DNA of 64,000 nucleotides from JBBSHE01 sp038253325 (GTDB lineage Bacteria > Actinomycetota > Actinomycetes > Propionibacteriales > Nocardioidaceae): positions 1 through 64,000 of the forward strand of contig JBBSHE010000011.1 in assembly GCA_038253325.1 (NCBI GenBank), read 5' to 3'. Under the pieces are notes generated by a model. It did no database searches. It saw only the letters and a list, made by a program, of their open reading frames with translations, and had not been told where the DNA came from. Shown here piece by piece: positions 7,766 to 15,985 of this stretch. Each line of letters begins with the position of its first letter. Position 1 is the first letter of the stretch. The translations under genes and the position numbers were made by a program.

Positions 7766-8596
7766 TTGGATGTGGCGCGGCTGCTGCCGCCCGAGCTGGT
7801 CGCGAGGGCACGAGCCCTGGCCGCCGGCGACATCACGCCGGTCGAGCCACGCGCCGCCGCCACCGTGATCTTGTTGCGCGCAAGCGGTGCTGGGCCCGAG
7901 GTCTACCTCCTGCGCCGGCACGGCCAGATGGCCTTCGCCGGAGGGATGTACGTCTTTCCCGGCGGTGTCGTCGACGAGCGGGACCGATCGACGTCGACCC
8001 GTTGGGCCGGACCCGCGCCCGCCGCATGGGCGGAGACGTTGCGGTGCGACGAGGCGACGGCGCGCGCGTTGGTGTGTGCGGCAGTACGCGAGACGTTCGA
8101 GGAGTCCGGCGTGCTGCTCGCGGGACGTACCCCCGGTTCGGTCGTCGCGGACACCACCGGGGACCACTTGGCCGAGGACCGCAGAGCGCTGGTCGAGAAG
8201 TTGGTGTCGTTCGCGCAGCTGCTCGACCGGCGGGGACTCGTGCTGCGCTCCGACTTGCTCACGGCGTGGGCGCACTGGATCACGCCGGCGTTCGAGCCTC
8301 GCCGCTACGACACCCGATTCTTTGTGGCGACGATGCCAGTCGGTCAACGTGCCCGCGACGTGTCGGGGGAGGCGGACAAGGTGGTCTGGCTCGCTCCCGG
8401 TGAGGCCTGCGCCGCGGTCGATACCGGCCGGATGCGGATGCTGCCGCCGACGTACGCGGTGTGCCGGGAGCTCTCGCGGCTGCGCGATCCCGAGGACGCC
8501 GCGACTGTCGACCACTCGTTCTCGACGATCGTGCCGTTCGTCGAGTTCGATGGTGACGAGGCGGTCTTCCGCACCGGCCTGGAGGACTCGCGGTGA
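7766..8596 (+). CDS. Nudix hydrolase, NUDT19/acyl-CoA diphosphatase-like
   Basis: 276 aa from TTG 7766; GAGG lies 10 nt upstream. GTG 7772 is the alternative. N-terminal PRAAATVILLRASGAGPEVYLLRRHGQMAFAGGMYVFPGG is the hallmark of the NUDT19-like subgroup, and the RETFEESGV half of the Nudix box follows after an insert of about 45 residues, also typical of that group. Characterised relatives hydrolyse CoA or acyl-CoA diphosphates; the substrate here is inferred. It overlaps the following MBL gene by GTGA, so the DUF4177-RidA-Nudix-MBL genes form one operon. Confidence 0.85.
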   Translation: MDVARLLPPELVARARALAAGDITPVEPRAAATVILLRASGAGPEVYLLRRHGQMAFAGGMYVFPGGVVDERDRSTSTRWAGPAPAAWAETLRCDEATARALVCAAVRETFEESGVLLAGRTPGSVVADTTGDHLAEDRRALVEKLVSFAQLLDRRGLVLRSDLLTAWAHWITPAFEPRRYDTRFFVATMPVGQRARDVSGEADKVVWLAPGEACAAVDTGRMRMLPPTYAVCRELSRLRDPEDAATVDHSFSTIVPFVEFDGDEAVFRTGLEDSR

Positions 8597-9369
8597 GCTG
8601 GCACGGTGGCGCGTTCGGGCAGCGGGCGCGGTGCGTGGTCGCTCCCAACCCCGGCCTGATGACTCTCGACGGCACGAACACCTGGATCTTGCGTGAGCCC
8701 GGAGCCACCCGCAGCGTCGTCATCGATCCCGGCCCGGCGGACGCGGGCCACCTCGGAGCGGTCGCCGACATCGCCGGGGAGGTGGCGGTGGTGCTGTTGA
8801 CGCACCGGCATCCGGATCACTCCGACGGAGCTCGGGACTTCGCCGACCTGGTCGGCTGCGAGGTCCGTGCCGTTGACCCGGCGTTGCGGCTCGGCTCCAA
8901 AGGGTTGACAGACGGCCACGTGGTCAAGGTCGACGGTCTCGAGATCCGGGTCGTATCGACGCCCGGGCACAGCAGCGACTCGGTGAGCTTCGTGCTCTCC
9001 GCCGACCGTGCGGTGTTGACCGGCGATACCGTCCTCGGTCGCGGTACGACCGTGGTCGCACACCCCGACGGCGAGCTGGCACCGTACCTCGCCTCGCTGC
9101 GACGGCTGCGGCGCCTGGTCGGCGAGTACGACCTCAGGCGGATCCTGCCCGGGCACGGACCGGTGCTGGAGGATGCCGGCGCCGTGCTGGAGGCGTACCT
9201 CACGCACCGCGAGCAGCGACTCGACCAGGTTCGCGCCGCACTCGCGCAGGGCGCGACGGAAGCGGCCGATGTCGTACGCCGGGTGTACGCGGACGTGGAC
9301 CCGGCGCTGTGGCCGGCGGCCGAGCTGTCCGTACGCGCGCAGCTCGACTACCTCCACACCGAGCGCTGA
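8593..9369 (+). CDS. MBL-fold metallohydrolase, LACTB2-like
   Basis: 258 aa, GTG start overlapping the Nudix stop. Zinc ligands are complete: THRHPDHSDG (His71, His73, Asp75, His76), STPGHSSDS (His126), LTGDT (Asp145) and LPGHGPV near residue 186. The NPGLMTLDGTNTWIL N-terminus and the C-terminal winged-helix-like tail (LDQVRAALAQGATEAADVVRRVY) match the LACTB2/beta-lactamase-like 2 group; the human member is a ribonuclease. It corresponds in position to Rv3677c. Substrate not determinable from sequence. Confidence 0.88.
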   Translation: MSWHGGAFGQRARCVVAPNPGLMTLDGTNTWILREPGATRSVVIDPGPADAGHLGAVADIAGEVAVVLLTHRHPDHSDGARDFADLVGCEVRAVDPALRLGSKGLTDGHVVKVDGLEIRVVSTPGHSSDSVSFVLSADRAVLTGDTVLGRGTTVVAHPDGELAPYLASLRRLRRLVGEYDLRRILPGHGPVLEDAGAVLEAYLTHREQRLDQVRAALAQGATEAADVVRRVYADVDPALWPAAELSVRAQLDYLHTER

Positions 9370-9413
9370 CGTCGTCGCCGGAGGCCGGTCGGCCGAGCGG
9401 CCCGAGGAAGGCC

Positions 9414-10025
9414 TTACCGATTGGCGAACGCGAGTCTGGCGCCGAGTGCCACAAAGGCGCCACCGAAGACCCGGCGCATCCAGGTCATCACCCGAGGACG
9501 TGAGATCACCTGGTCGCGAACCGATGCGGCGAACACGCCGTAGCCGACGAACACGACGAACGTGAGCAGCATGAACGCGGCGCTCAGCTCCAGCATGCGT
9601 ACGACGGCGCTCGAGTCGCTGGCGCTCACGAACTGAGGCAAGAACGCGAAGAAGAAGATCGTGAGCTTCGGATTGAGGATGTTGATGAGGACTCCGGTGG
9701 TGATGACCTTGGGAGCGGAGGGCGGTGCGGCCTCCTCGTCTACCGTGAGCACGTCCTTGTTCCTCAGCGTCCGCCACCCCATGTAGAGGAGATAGGCCAC
9801 ACCCAGATACTTCAGGGTCTGGAACGCCACTGCGCTCGTGTTCAGCAGGGCCGCGAGCCCCGTGATCGCCGCCAGCATGTGCGGAACGATGCCGAGCGTG
9901 CACCCGACCGCGGCGACGATGCTTGCCCGGGCGCCGCGCGAGAGGCCGGCCGCCAGCGTGTAGAGAACGCCGGTACCCGGCGTCGCGACGATGACAAGGG
10001 ACGTCAGCAGAAACTGGACGCTCAC
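9414..10025 (-). CDS. LysE/RhtB-type amino-acid exporter
   Basis: 203 aa, inner membrane. About six hydrophobic segments; N-terminal LLTSLVIVATPGTGVLYTLAAGLSRG carries the LysE-family PG(P/T) turn, and GVLINILNPKLTIFFFAFLPQFV is the conserved mid-protein NPK motif. GTG 10025 chosen because AGGAGG lies 6 nt upstream; the frame extends 21 codons further without support. The family exports basic or neutral amino acids such as threonine or homoserine; specificity unknown. Confidence 0.9.
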   Translation of the reverse strand: MSVQFLLTSLVIVATPGTGVLYTLAAGLSRGARASIVAAVGCTLGIVPHMLAAITGLAALLNTSAVAFQTLKYLGVAYLLYMGWRTLRNKDVLTVDEEAAPPSAPKVITTGVLINILNPKLTIFFFAFLPQFVSASDSSAVVRMLELSAAFMLLTFVVFVGYGVFAASVRDQVISRPRVMTWMRRVFGGAFVALGARLAFANR

Positions 10026-10171
10026 GGCGGCCCTCCTGGTTGGCCGGCAACAAGGGAAAGGATAGTGACGCATGTTGAACGTGCCCAACCAATCCAGGTG
10101 TCAGGCCTCAGCGGTCACCTGCCGCCCGAGAGCCGGGCACGACACTCTCGGTGCGCCGTGACACACGCGGG

Positions 10172-10849
10172 TCAGCCGGCTCGGCGCTGAAGCCGTTCGA
10201 CGTCGAGCAGGACGACCGACCGCGCCTCGAGCCGTAACCAGCCGCGGGACGCGAAGTCGGCGAGCGCCTTGTTGACGGTCTCGCGGGAGGCACCGACGAG
10301 CTGCGCGAGCTCCTCCTGGGTGAGGTCGTGGTGTACATGGACGCCGTCGTCGGCGACCCGGCCGAACCGTGTCGAGAGGTCGAGCAGGGCCTTCGCAACG
10401 CGCCCCGGCACATCGGAGAACACCAGGTCCGCGACAACCTCGTTCGTACGTCGCAACCGTCCGGCCAGCTGGCCGAGCAGCGCCCGGGCGACCTCGGCGC
10501 GCCCTTCCAGCCACGGCAGCAGCTCGTCGTGGCTCAGGCTTCGCAGCGTGCACTCCGTCACGGCCGTCACGGTCGCCGAGCGCGGACCCGGATCGAACAG
10601 CGACAGCTCTCCCAGCATCTGGCCCGGACCGAGGATTGCGAGCAGGTTCTCCCGGCCGTCACCCGACGTGCGGCCCAGCTTGATCTTGCCTTCGGTGACG
10701 ACGTACAGCCGGTCGCCGCTGTCACCTTCGTGGAACAGCACCTCGCCACGTCCGAGCCGCACCTCGTCCATCGACGCGCTGAGCGAGTCGGCCGCTTCGT
10801 CGTCGAGCCCGCGGAACAGCGGAGCCTGCTTCAGAACGTCGGCGGTCAC
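10172..10849 (-). CDS. crp: Crp/Fnr-family regulator (Crp/GlxR-type)
   Basis: 225 aa, standard length. N-terminal cyclic-nucleotide-binding domain with GEVLFHEGDSGDRLYVVTEGKIKL, GPGQMLGELSLFDPGPRSATVTAV (the phosphate-binding cassette GELSLFDxxxRSA), and a C-terminal winged helix with DLTQEELAQLVGASRETVNKAL, the Crp recognition-helix signature. Position next to nth matches Rv3676, the cAMP-responsive Crp of M. tuberculosis, and GlxR of Corynebacterium. Starts at GTG 10849 with AGGAGG upstream; the regulon is not visible here. It is divergent from nth across about 200 bp. Confidence 0.93.
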   Translation of the reverse strand: MTADVLKQAPLFRGLDDEAADSLSASMDEVRLGRGEVLFHEGDSGDRLYVVTEGKIKLGRTSGDGRENLLAILGPGQMLGELSLFDPGPRSATVTAVTECTLRSLSHDELLPWLEGRAEVARALLGQLAGRLRRTNEVVADLVFSDVPGRVAKALLDLSTRFGRVADDGVHVHHDLTQEELAQLVGASRETVNKALADFASRGWLRLEARSVVLLDVERLQRRAG

Positions 10850-10897
10850 CGGGTGCCTCCTGGTCGACGGGACGGCCGGCGAGTGTCAGCCGGCGTT

Positions 10898-10926
10898 GTG
10901 GGTCACATTGTTGCCCATCGACCCAC
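10898..10926. promoter_or_regulatory. Inverted repeat in the crp-nth intergenic region
   Basis: GTGGGTC (10898-10904) is repeated inverted as GACCCAC (10920-10926) with a 15-nt spacer, 49 bp upstream of crp. The left part also contains TGTGGGTCACA. It is not a clean 16-bp Crp/GlxR site, so autoregulation is only suggested. Confidence 0.25.
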
Positions 10927-11038
10927 GCCGATGCTACGCAGCACAAACGCCGCGGCCAGCCAGGGGATCGATTTCGGACAGCCCGCGTCGGCGGGGTGAC
11001 GGCCACCTGGGGTCGAGTCCCATGTCGAGCGATCGCCG

Positions 11039-11044
11039 TACGCT
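11039..11044 (+). promoter_or_regulatory. -10 box of leaderless nth mRNA
   Basis: TACGCT, 7 nt before ATG 11052. It supports that ATG over the in-frame ATG at 11022. Confidence 0.55.
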
Positions 11045-11051
11045 TGGGCGC

Positions 11052-11771
11052 ATGCCGACGCCGACGACTCCCGGGGTACGTCCCCCGAGCACGCTCGTGC
11101 GCCGGGCTCGCAAGATCCACCGCATCCTCGCCGCGACCTATCCCGACGCGCGCATCGAGCTCGACTTCACCGACCCGTGGGAGCTGCTGGTCGCCACGGT
11201 GCTGTCGGCGCAGACAACCGACAAGCGGGTCAATCTGGTGACTCCGGTCCTGTTTGCGAAGTATCCGGATCCAGCCGCATTGGCCGCGGCCGACCGGGCG
11301 GACGTCGAGCAGATCATCCAGTCCACCGGCTTCTTCCGGGCGAAGACGGAGGCACTGCTGAGGCTGGCGGCGGACGTGTGTGAGCGGTTCGACGGGGAGG
11401 TCCCCGGCCGGCTCGAGGATCTGGTCACGCTGCACGGTGTCGGCCGCAAGACCGCCAACGTCGTGCTGGGCAACGCGTTCGGGGTTCCGGGCATCACGGT
11501 CGACACCCACGTCGGACGGCTGGCGCGCCGATTCGCCTGGACCGCGCAGACCGATCCGGTCAAGGTCGAGCATGAGGTGGGAGCGCTGTTCCCGCGGCGC
11601 GACTGGGCGATGGTGTGCCAGCGGTTGATCTGGCACGGCCGGCGATGCTGCCACGCCCAGCGCCCGGCGTGCGGCGCTTGCCCGGTCGCACGACACTGTC
11701 CCGCCTTCGGCGAGGGCCCCACCGATCCTGCCGCAGCGGCTGCTCTGCTCCGGACCGAGGGACGGGCGTGA
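11052..11771 (+). CDS. nth: Endonuclease III (DNA glycosylase/AP lyase)
   Basis: 239 aa. Base-excision-repair enzyme that removes oxidised pyrimidines and nicks abasic sites. Helix-hairpin-helix LHGVGRKTANVVLG contains catalytic Lys133; the GPD/VDTHV loop gives catalytic Asp151. The [4Fe-4S] ligands are seen as C-x6-C-x2-C-x5-C near residues 199-215 (CHAQRPACGACPVARHC). First gene of a four-gene overlapping operon (nth, TlpA-like, Nudix, MarP), the same order as Rv3674c-Rv3671c. Confidence 0.97.
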   Translation: MPTPTTPGVRPPSTLVRRARKIHRILAATYPDARIELDFTDPWELLVATVLSAQTTDKRVNLVTPVLFAKYPDPAALAAADRADVEQIIQSTGFFRAKTEALLRLAADVCERFDGEVPGRLEDLVTLHGVGRKTANVVLGNAFGVPGITVDTHVGRLARRFAWTAQTDPVKVEHEVGALFPRRDWAMVCQRLIWHGRRCCHAQRPACGACPVARHCPAFGEGPTDPAAAAALLRTEGRA

Positions 11772-12388
11772 GAAGGTTCGTCGTACTGGCCGTCGCGCTG
11801 GTGGCGCTGTCGGCATGCTCGGGCGGCGACGAGTCGGGCCAGCGTTACATCTTCTCGACGCAAGATGCCACGGTGCAGGTCGACACACCTCAGCTGCGCG
11901 CGCAGAAGGCCGCCGCGGGAATCGCGACCTGTCCCCACGTCGATCGCTCAGCGACGTCGCGCCACGGTGGCCTGCCGGCGTTCACGCTGCCGTGCCTTGG
12001 CGGCGGCCCGAGCGTCAACCTGGCTGGGCTCACCGGTACGCCGTCCGTCGTCAATCTCTGGGCGCAGTGGTGCCCACCGTGTCGGGCCGAGTCGCCGATC
12101 TTCCAGCAGCTGTACGACCGGGCCGGATCGAGAGTCCGGGTGCTGGGTCTCGACTACCGGGACCCTCGACCCGGCATGGCGATCGCCTTCGCCGAGACGT
12201 ACCACCTCACCTATCCGCAGCTTGCCGATCCTGATGCGGCGTTACAGGCACCCCTTCGGGTGACCGCGCTACCGATCACCTTGTTCGTCAAGGCCGACGG
12301 CAGCATCGCGGCAACCCGCTATGGTCCCGTCTCCTCACTCGGCGAGCTCGAGGATCTGGTCCGGGCGAAACTCGGGGTACGCCTGTGA
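11768..12388 (+). CDS. TlpA/ResA-like thioredoxin lipoprotein
   Basis: 206 aa, GTG start overlapping the nth stop. Signal peptide with lipobox LSAC (lipidated Cys17), so it is anchored outside the membrane. Thioredoxin-like domain with WAQWCPPC (Cys102-Cys105) and cis-Pro region TALPITLFV. Probably a thiol-disulfide reductase of the cell envelope. An extra Cys pair (Cys55, Cys76) precedes the domain. Counterpart of Rv3673c. It may act on envelope proteins such as the disulfide-bearing MarP encoded two genes downstream; that link is inference. Confidence 0.9.
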   Translation: MRRFVVLAVALVALSACSGGDESGQRYIFSTQDATVQVDTPQLRAQKAAAGIATCPHVDRSATSRHGGLPAFTLPCLGGGPSVNLAGLTGTPSVVNLWAQWCPPCRAESPIFQQLYDRAGSRVRVLGLDYRDPRPGMAIAFAETYHLTYPQLADPDAALQAPLRVTALPITLFVKADGSIAATRYGPVSSLGELEDLVRAKLGVRL

Positions 12389-13074
12389 CGGTCGAGCGTG
12401 GTACGTCGCAGCATCCCGGTTGGATGACCGACCTGCTGACGGCCGTCGCCGGCGACGGGCACCGGCACCTGAGCAACCGATTGCCGCCACCCGGCCCGGA
12501 CGCCCGTCGCGCCTCGGTGCTCGTCCTGTTCGGCGAGGGCGCCGAAGGGCCCGACGTGCTGCTCCTCGAACGGGCCACCGACATGAGGTCACACGCGGGT
12601 CAGGTCGCGTTTCCCGGCGGCGCGCAGGATCCGGGAGACGTCGACGCGATCGCGGTGGCGTTGCGCGAGGCGCGGGAGGAGACCGGGCTCGACCCGGGCG
12701 GTGTCGACGTGTGCGCGGTGCTACCGCCGATGTGGCTGCCGCCGAGTAACTTCGCCGTGACGCCGGTCCTCGCGTACTGGAGCCGGCCCACGCCGGTGCG
12801 CGCTGCCGATCCGGCCGAGACCCGCTCGGTGCACCGCTTGCCCGTCACCGCCCTGAGCGAGCCCGACCACCGGTTCCAGGTCGTACACCCGTCGGGTTAC
12901 GTCGGGCCGGCCTTCCGCGCCGACGGGTTGTACATCTGGGGATTTACGGCCGCTCTGCTTGCGACCCTGCTGACGCTTGCCGGCTGGGAACGTCCGTGGG
13001 ACCGAGATCGGTTGGAGGAGTTGCCGGCTGACATCCTGGGCGGGGCGACGCGTCGCGGTCGGGAGCCGTTGTGA
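12385..13074 (+). CDS. Nudix CoA pyrophosphatase (NudL/CoAse type)
   Basis: 229 aa, GTG start overlapping the upstream stop and itself overlapping marP. The UPF0035 signature LERATDMRSHAGQVAFPGG is followed by a complete Nudix box GGAQDPGDVDAIAVALREAREETGL. This combination marks coenzyme A diphosphatases, which cleave CoA to 3',5'-ADP and phosphopantetheine. The window thus has two CoA-type Nudix enzymes from different subgroups (see 7766-8596). Counterpart of Rv3672c. Confidence 0.92.
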   Translation: MTVERGTSQHPGWMTDLLTAVAGDGHRHLSNRLPPPGPDARRASVLVLFGEGAEGPDVLLLERATDMRSHAGQVAFPGGAQDPGDVDAIAVALREAREETGLDPGGVDVCAVLPPMWLPPSNFAVTPVLAYWSRPTPVRAADPAETRSVHRLPVTALSEPDHRFQVVHPSGYVGPAFRADGLYIWGFTAALLATLLTLAGWERPWDRDRLEELPADILGGATRRGREPL

Positions 13075-14249
13075 ACCTGCTCGACGTGGCCTTGTTGCTG
13101 AGCGTGCTCGTCTATGCGATCTCGGGATATCAGCAAGGCTTCGTCGTCGGTGCCTCCGCCACGATGGGACTACTCATCGGTGGTGCAATCGGAGTGGCGA
13201 TCACGCCAGTCCTGCTCAACGGGTACGACCCGAGCGTGGAGATCTCGCTGGCCGCGCTGCTGGTGGTGCTGACGCTGGCATTTCTCGGCCAGGCGGTGGG
13301 CAGCTATCTCGGCGTGATGCTGCGCGACCGGATCACGTGGCGCCCGGCGCGGGTGACAGATGCGTTGAGCGGCGCCGTGCTCAGCGTCAGCGCGATGCTG
13401 GTGATCGCGTGGGTCCTCGGGCTCGCGGTGAGCGGCACCCAGATGCGGGCGCTCAACCAGCAGGTACGAGAGTCGAGGGTTCTCGCGGGCGTTAATGACG
13501 TCGTGCCGGGTGGGGCACAAAACGTCCTCAACACGTTCAACCAGGTGGTCAGCTCGTCGAGGTTCCCGCGCTATCTCGAACCGTTCACGCCAGAACGGAT
13601 CAAGCCCGTCAAGGCGCCCGACCAGTCAACTGTGCGGGACCGCGATGCCAGGCTGGCGCAGGCGAGCGTGGTCAAGATCGTCGGCGACGCCGCCTCGTGC
13701 CAGCGCTCGCAGGAGGGCAGCGGCTTCGTATTCGCGCCCGGTCGGGTGATGACGAATGCACATGTCGTGGCAGGCGTCGACAACCCCGTCGTACGCCTCG
13801 GGGACCGCAACTACAAGGCAACCGTCGTGTACTACGACCCCAACGTCGACGTCGCCGTACTGGCCGCGGACGGAGTTCACGTAACGCCGCTCCCGTTCAC
13901 CGGACAGGGAGCATCCGGTGAGTCGACGGCCGTGCTCGGTTACCCGGAGGACGGCCCCTTCCATGCGGAGCCGGCGAGGATCCGTGAGCAACGACAGCTG
14001 CTCAGCCCGAACATCTACGGCGACGGTCGGGTCGTCCGCGACACCTACTCGATCTACTCGGTCGTCCGGCCGGGCAACTCCGGCGGTCCGCTCGTCGACC
14101 GTTCCGGTGACGTCGTTGGGGTCATCTTTGCTGCGTCGGTGACCGATGCCCACACGGGCTACGCACTGACCGCCGACCAGGTCGCAAACGCGGCGTCGGC
14201 TGGTCGGCGGTCAGCCTCGCCGGTCGACACCGGTGGTTGCGCGGACTGA
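13071..14249 (+). CDS. marP: MarP-like membrane serine protease (CvpA + trypsin domains)
   Basis: 392 aa. Four N-terminal transmembrane helices of the CvpA/colicin-V-production type (residues 1-125), then a periplasmic chymotrypsin-like protease. Triad: His231 in MTNAHVV, Asp260 in DPNVDVAVL, Ser337 in RPGNSGGPL. Two cysteines (about 209 in SCQRSQEGSGF and 390 in GGCAD) match the disulfide that stabilises M. tuberculosis MarP (Rv3671c), which is needed for acid and oxidative stress resistance and acts on peptidoglycan hydrolase RipA. An NlpC/P60 hydrolase is encoded at 54990 in this window and could be a client, by analogy only. Confidence 0.93.
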   Translation: MNLLDVALLLSVLVYAISGYQQGFVVGASATMGLLIGGAIGVAITPVLLNGYDPSVEISLAALLVVLTLAFLGQAVGSYLGVMLRDRITWRPARVTDALSGAVLSVSAMLVIAWVLGLAVSGTQMRALNQQVRESRVLAGVNDVVPGGAQNVLNTFNQVVSSSRFPRYLEPFTPERIKPVKAPDQSTVRDRDARLAQASVVKIVGDAASCQRSQEGSGFVFAPGRVMTNAHVVAGVDNPVVRLGDRNYKATVVYYDPNVDVAVLAADGVHVTPLPFTGQGASGESTAVLGYPEDGPFHAEPARIREQRQLLSPNIYGDGRVVRDTYSIYSVVRPGNSGGPLVDRSGDVVGVIFAASVTDAHTGYALTADQVANAASAGRRSASPVDTGGCAD

Positions 14250-14362
14250 CGCGACCGTGGATCCGGGGGTGATACCGGTGGTGGTGCAAACCTGACCGAC
14301 AATTGTTCGCCGACTGAGACGAGTTCTGCCGGCGCAGACATCGTTTCGGGACCGGCCGGAGG

Positions 14363-14770
14363 TCAGCGTCCACGCTTGAATGCGAGCTTGTTCTTCTTGA
14401 CCGCCTCGATTGTCTTTTCGGGCGCCTTGATCTTCTTGACCTTCCTGATGCCGATGAGAACGAGGAGTCCGGCAATGATGACGTACGCGCCGAACACGAT
14501 GAGGAATGCCCAGGCCGGATCGAGGCCGGTCATCGTCAACAGGTAGGCGAAGGCAATCGACAGCAATACCGACGCCAATAGCGCGATGTAGGCCGCGATC
14601 CCGAAGAACGCGGCGCCGACGGCGGCGGCCTTCGCGCTGAACGTCAGTTCGGTCTTCGCGAGCTCGATCTCTTTGCGGACGAGTGCCGAGATGTCGGCGC
14701 TCGCGTCCGCGATCAGTCGACCAACCGTCGGTTCCTCGGACGATGGGGCGACCGGCTGGTCGGGCGTCAT
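14363..14770 (-). CDS. Holin-like (DUF1469) membrane protein
   Basis: 135 aa. N-terminal amphipathic VGRLIADASADISALVRKEIELAKTEL is the DUF1469/'phage holin family' signature, followed by two transmembrane helices and a basic tail (KVKKIKAPEKTIEAVKKNK). Despite the family name this is a chromosomal actinobacterial protein, not a phage lysis gene; there are no phage genes nearby. It occupies the position of similar proteins close to marP in other actinobacteria. Function unknown. GGAAAGGA precedes the ATG. Confidence 0.85.
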   Translation of the reverse strand: MTPDQPVAPSSEEPTVGRLIADASADISALVRKEIELAKTELTFSAKAAAVGAAFFGIAAYIALLASVLLSIAFAYLLTMTGLDPAWAFLIVFGAYVIIAGLLVLIGIRKVKKIKAPEKTIEAVKKNKLAFKRGR

Positions 14771-14949
14771 GGATGTCCTTTCCTCCGGCCATCAGCGTGT
14801 CGGCCGGGACAAACCTGCTCGGCAGCGGTCGTCGGCCGCCTCTGACGAACGACCTTAGACTGTCCGATCTCATCACGCGACGGATGGTGTCGATTTGTCC
14901 GGCGGTCGGCGGCCGGCGCTTCGCGTCCGGAGAGACCGACCGCAAAGAA

Positions 14950-15762
14950 CTACCAATTGAAGTCGATCAGCAGGCCGTCGTCGTTGTCTGGCGATGCAGA
15001 AGCCGACTTGGCCTCTGACAGCACCCGAGCCCGATAGCAGTTCGTCTCCCACGGCAGGCGCATCCCACCGCGGCCACGGCCGTACTCGTCGTAGAGGGTT
15101 CCCACCTGGTCGAGCGTTGCGGCTCGCTTCGCAGGTTCCATCGTGACCAGGTGCGAGCTCGACGCAGCGAAGCCGAGCAGGCTCTCCTTCGTATGGTCCT
15201 GCCAGTTCCGAAAGGACCGGGTCTCGGTCGGCGCAAACATGGCAGCCGACTCCAGCGGGTCACCGGTGTCACCGAAGACGCCGAGCAGGCCGAACAGCCG
15301 TCGGACCCACGGGATGGTGAGGTCGGGTCGATTCCACACCAGGCCGACGAGCCCTCCGGGCCGGAGCACCCGGGCGATCTCGGGGAGAGCACGCTCCGGA
15401 TCGAACCAGTGGTACGCCTGCGCCGCCACCACCAGGTCGACGGACGACTCGGTCAATGGGATGTCTTCGGCAGTGCAGACGACGGTGCGAATCCCGGGCA
15501 GCCCATGTCGCAGCCGCTGGAGCATGGGAGCCGACACGTCACTTGCGATCACGCTGTTGCCGCGCTCGACCAGCGGACGTGTCAGCTTGCCCGTGCCTGC
15601 GCCCAGCTCGAGGATGCGCGCGGGACCCGTGCCCGCGAGCCAGCGAACTGCATCGGGGGAGTAGCCGGGCCGATACTCGTCGTAGGCATCGGGGCCGGTG
15701 CTGAAGCTCCGACCCCGACGCTGCCACTCCTCGCGGTCCACCGGCCACTCCTCGCGGTCCAT
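14950..15762 (-). CDS. Class I SAM-dependent methyltransferase
   Basis: 270 aa. Motif I ILELGAGTGKLT, motif II ASDVSAPML, then VDLVVAAQAYHWFDPERALPEIARVLRPGGLVGLVWN, the methyltransferase-11 pattern. Substrate unknown. ATG 15762 is supported by a leaderless-type -10 box (TAGGGT, 8 nt before). Odd: the first 14 codons contain a 21-bp tandem duplication (15724-15744 and 15745-15765, one mismatch), so the protein starts MDREEWPVDREEW; GTG 15741 is a second possible start made by the duplication. Confidence 0.85.
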   Translation of the reverse strand: MDREEWPVDREEWQRRGRSFSTGPDAYDEYRPGYSPDAVRWLAGTGPARILELGAGTGKLTRPLVERGNSVIASDVSAPMLQRLRHGLPGIRTVVCTAEDIPLTESSVDLVVAAQAYHWFDPERALPEIARVLRPGGLVGLVWNRPDLTIPWVRRLFGLLGVFGDTGDPLESAAMFAPTETRSFRNWQDHTKESLLGFAASSSHLVTMEPAKRAATLDQVGTLYDEYGRGRGGMRLPWETNCYRARVLSEAKSASASPDNDDGLLIDFNW

Positions 15763-15765
15763 CGG
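15724..15765. repeat. 21-bp tandem duplication over the methyltransferase start
   Basis: Two adjacent 21-bp units differing at one base. The copy nearer the gene body reads GTG where the outer copy reads ATG, giving two in-frame starts seven codons apart. Confidence 0.8.
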
Positions 15766-15770
15766 CCTCG

Positions 15771-15776
15771 ACCCTA
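15771..15776 (-). promoter_or_regulatory. -10 box of leaderless methyltransferase mRNA
   Basis: TAGGGT on the minus strand, 8 nt before ATG 15762, with no ribosome site between. Confidence 0.5.
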
Positions 15777-15855
15777 GTCCCCGTTGACCGGTCGGGCCGT
15801 TCACGACACAGCCAGCGCATCCGCCGACCGCGTCGCGGTCGGCGGCCGAGTCATC

Positions 15856-15906
15856 CTTGTGGCTGGGAACTCGTGAGGTAATAGTTCGCGAACGCCCAGC
15901 CACAAG
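15856..15906 (-). repeat. Dispersed inverted repeat, family 2, copy A
   Basis: 51 bp with perfect 12-bp arms CTTGTGGCTGGG and CCCAGCCACAAG. Read on the minus strand the interior is GTTCGCGAACTATTACCTC followed by ACGAGTT. The same interior with different, still complementary outer arm bases recurs at 54762-54808 in the opposite orientation. It lies between a divergent gene pair, about 67 bp upstream of the Fic-like -10 box. Confidence 0.85.
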
Positions 15907-15972
15907 CTCGCCGCGGCCGATCCGCCCGACAGCGATCGGAGACGTGCGGCTCGCCGCGACCAGTGACCCCGA

Positions 15973-15978
15973 TAGCCT
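15973..15978 (+). promoter_or_regulatory. -10 box of leaderless Fic-like mRNA
   Basis: TAGCCT, 7 nt before ATG 15986; it favours this start over the in-frame GTG at 15944. Confidence 0.55.
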
Positions 15979-15985
15979 GCGCGCG

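Noticed and set aside
14363..14770. Phage holin suggesting a prophage
   Set aside because: The family name is misleading; DUF1469 proteins are chromosomal in actinobacteria and no phage structural, integrase or lysin gene is nearby.
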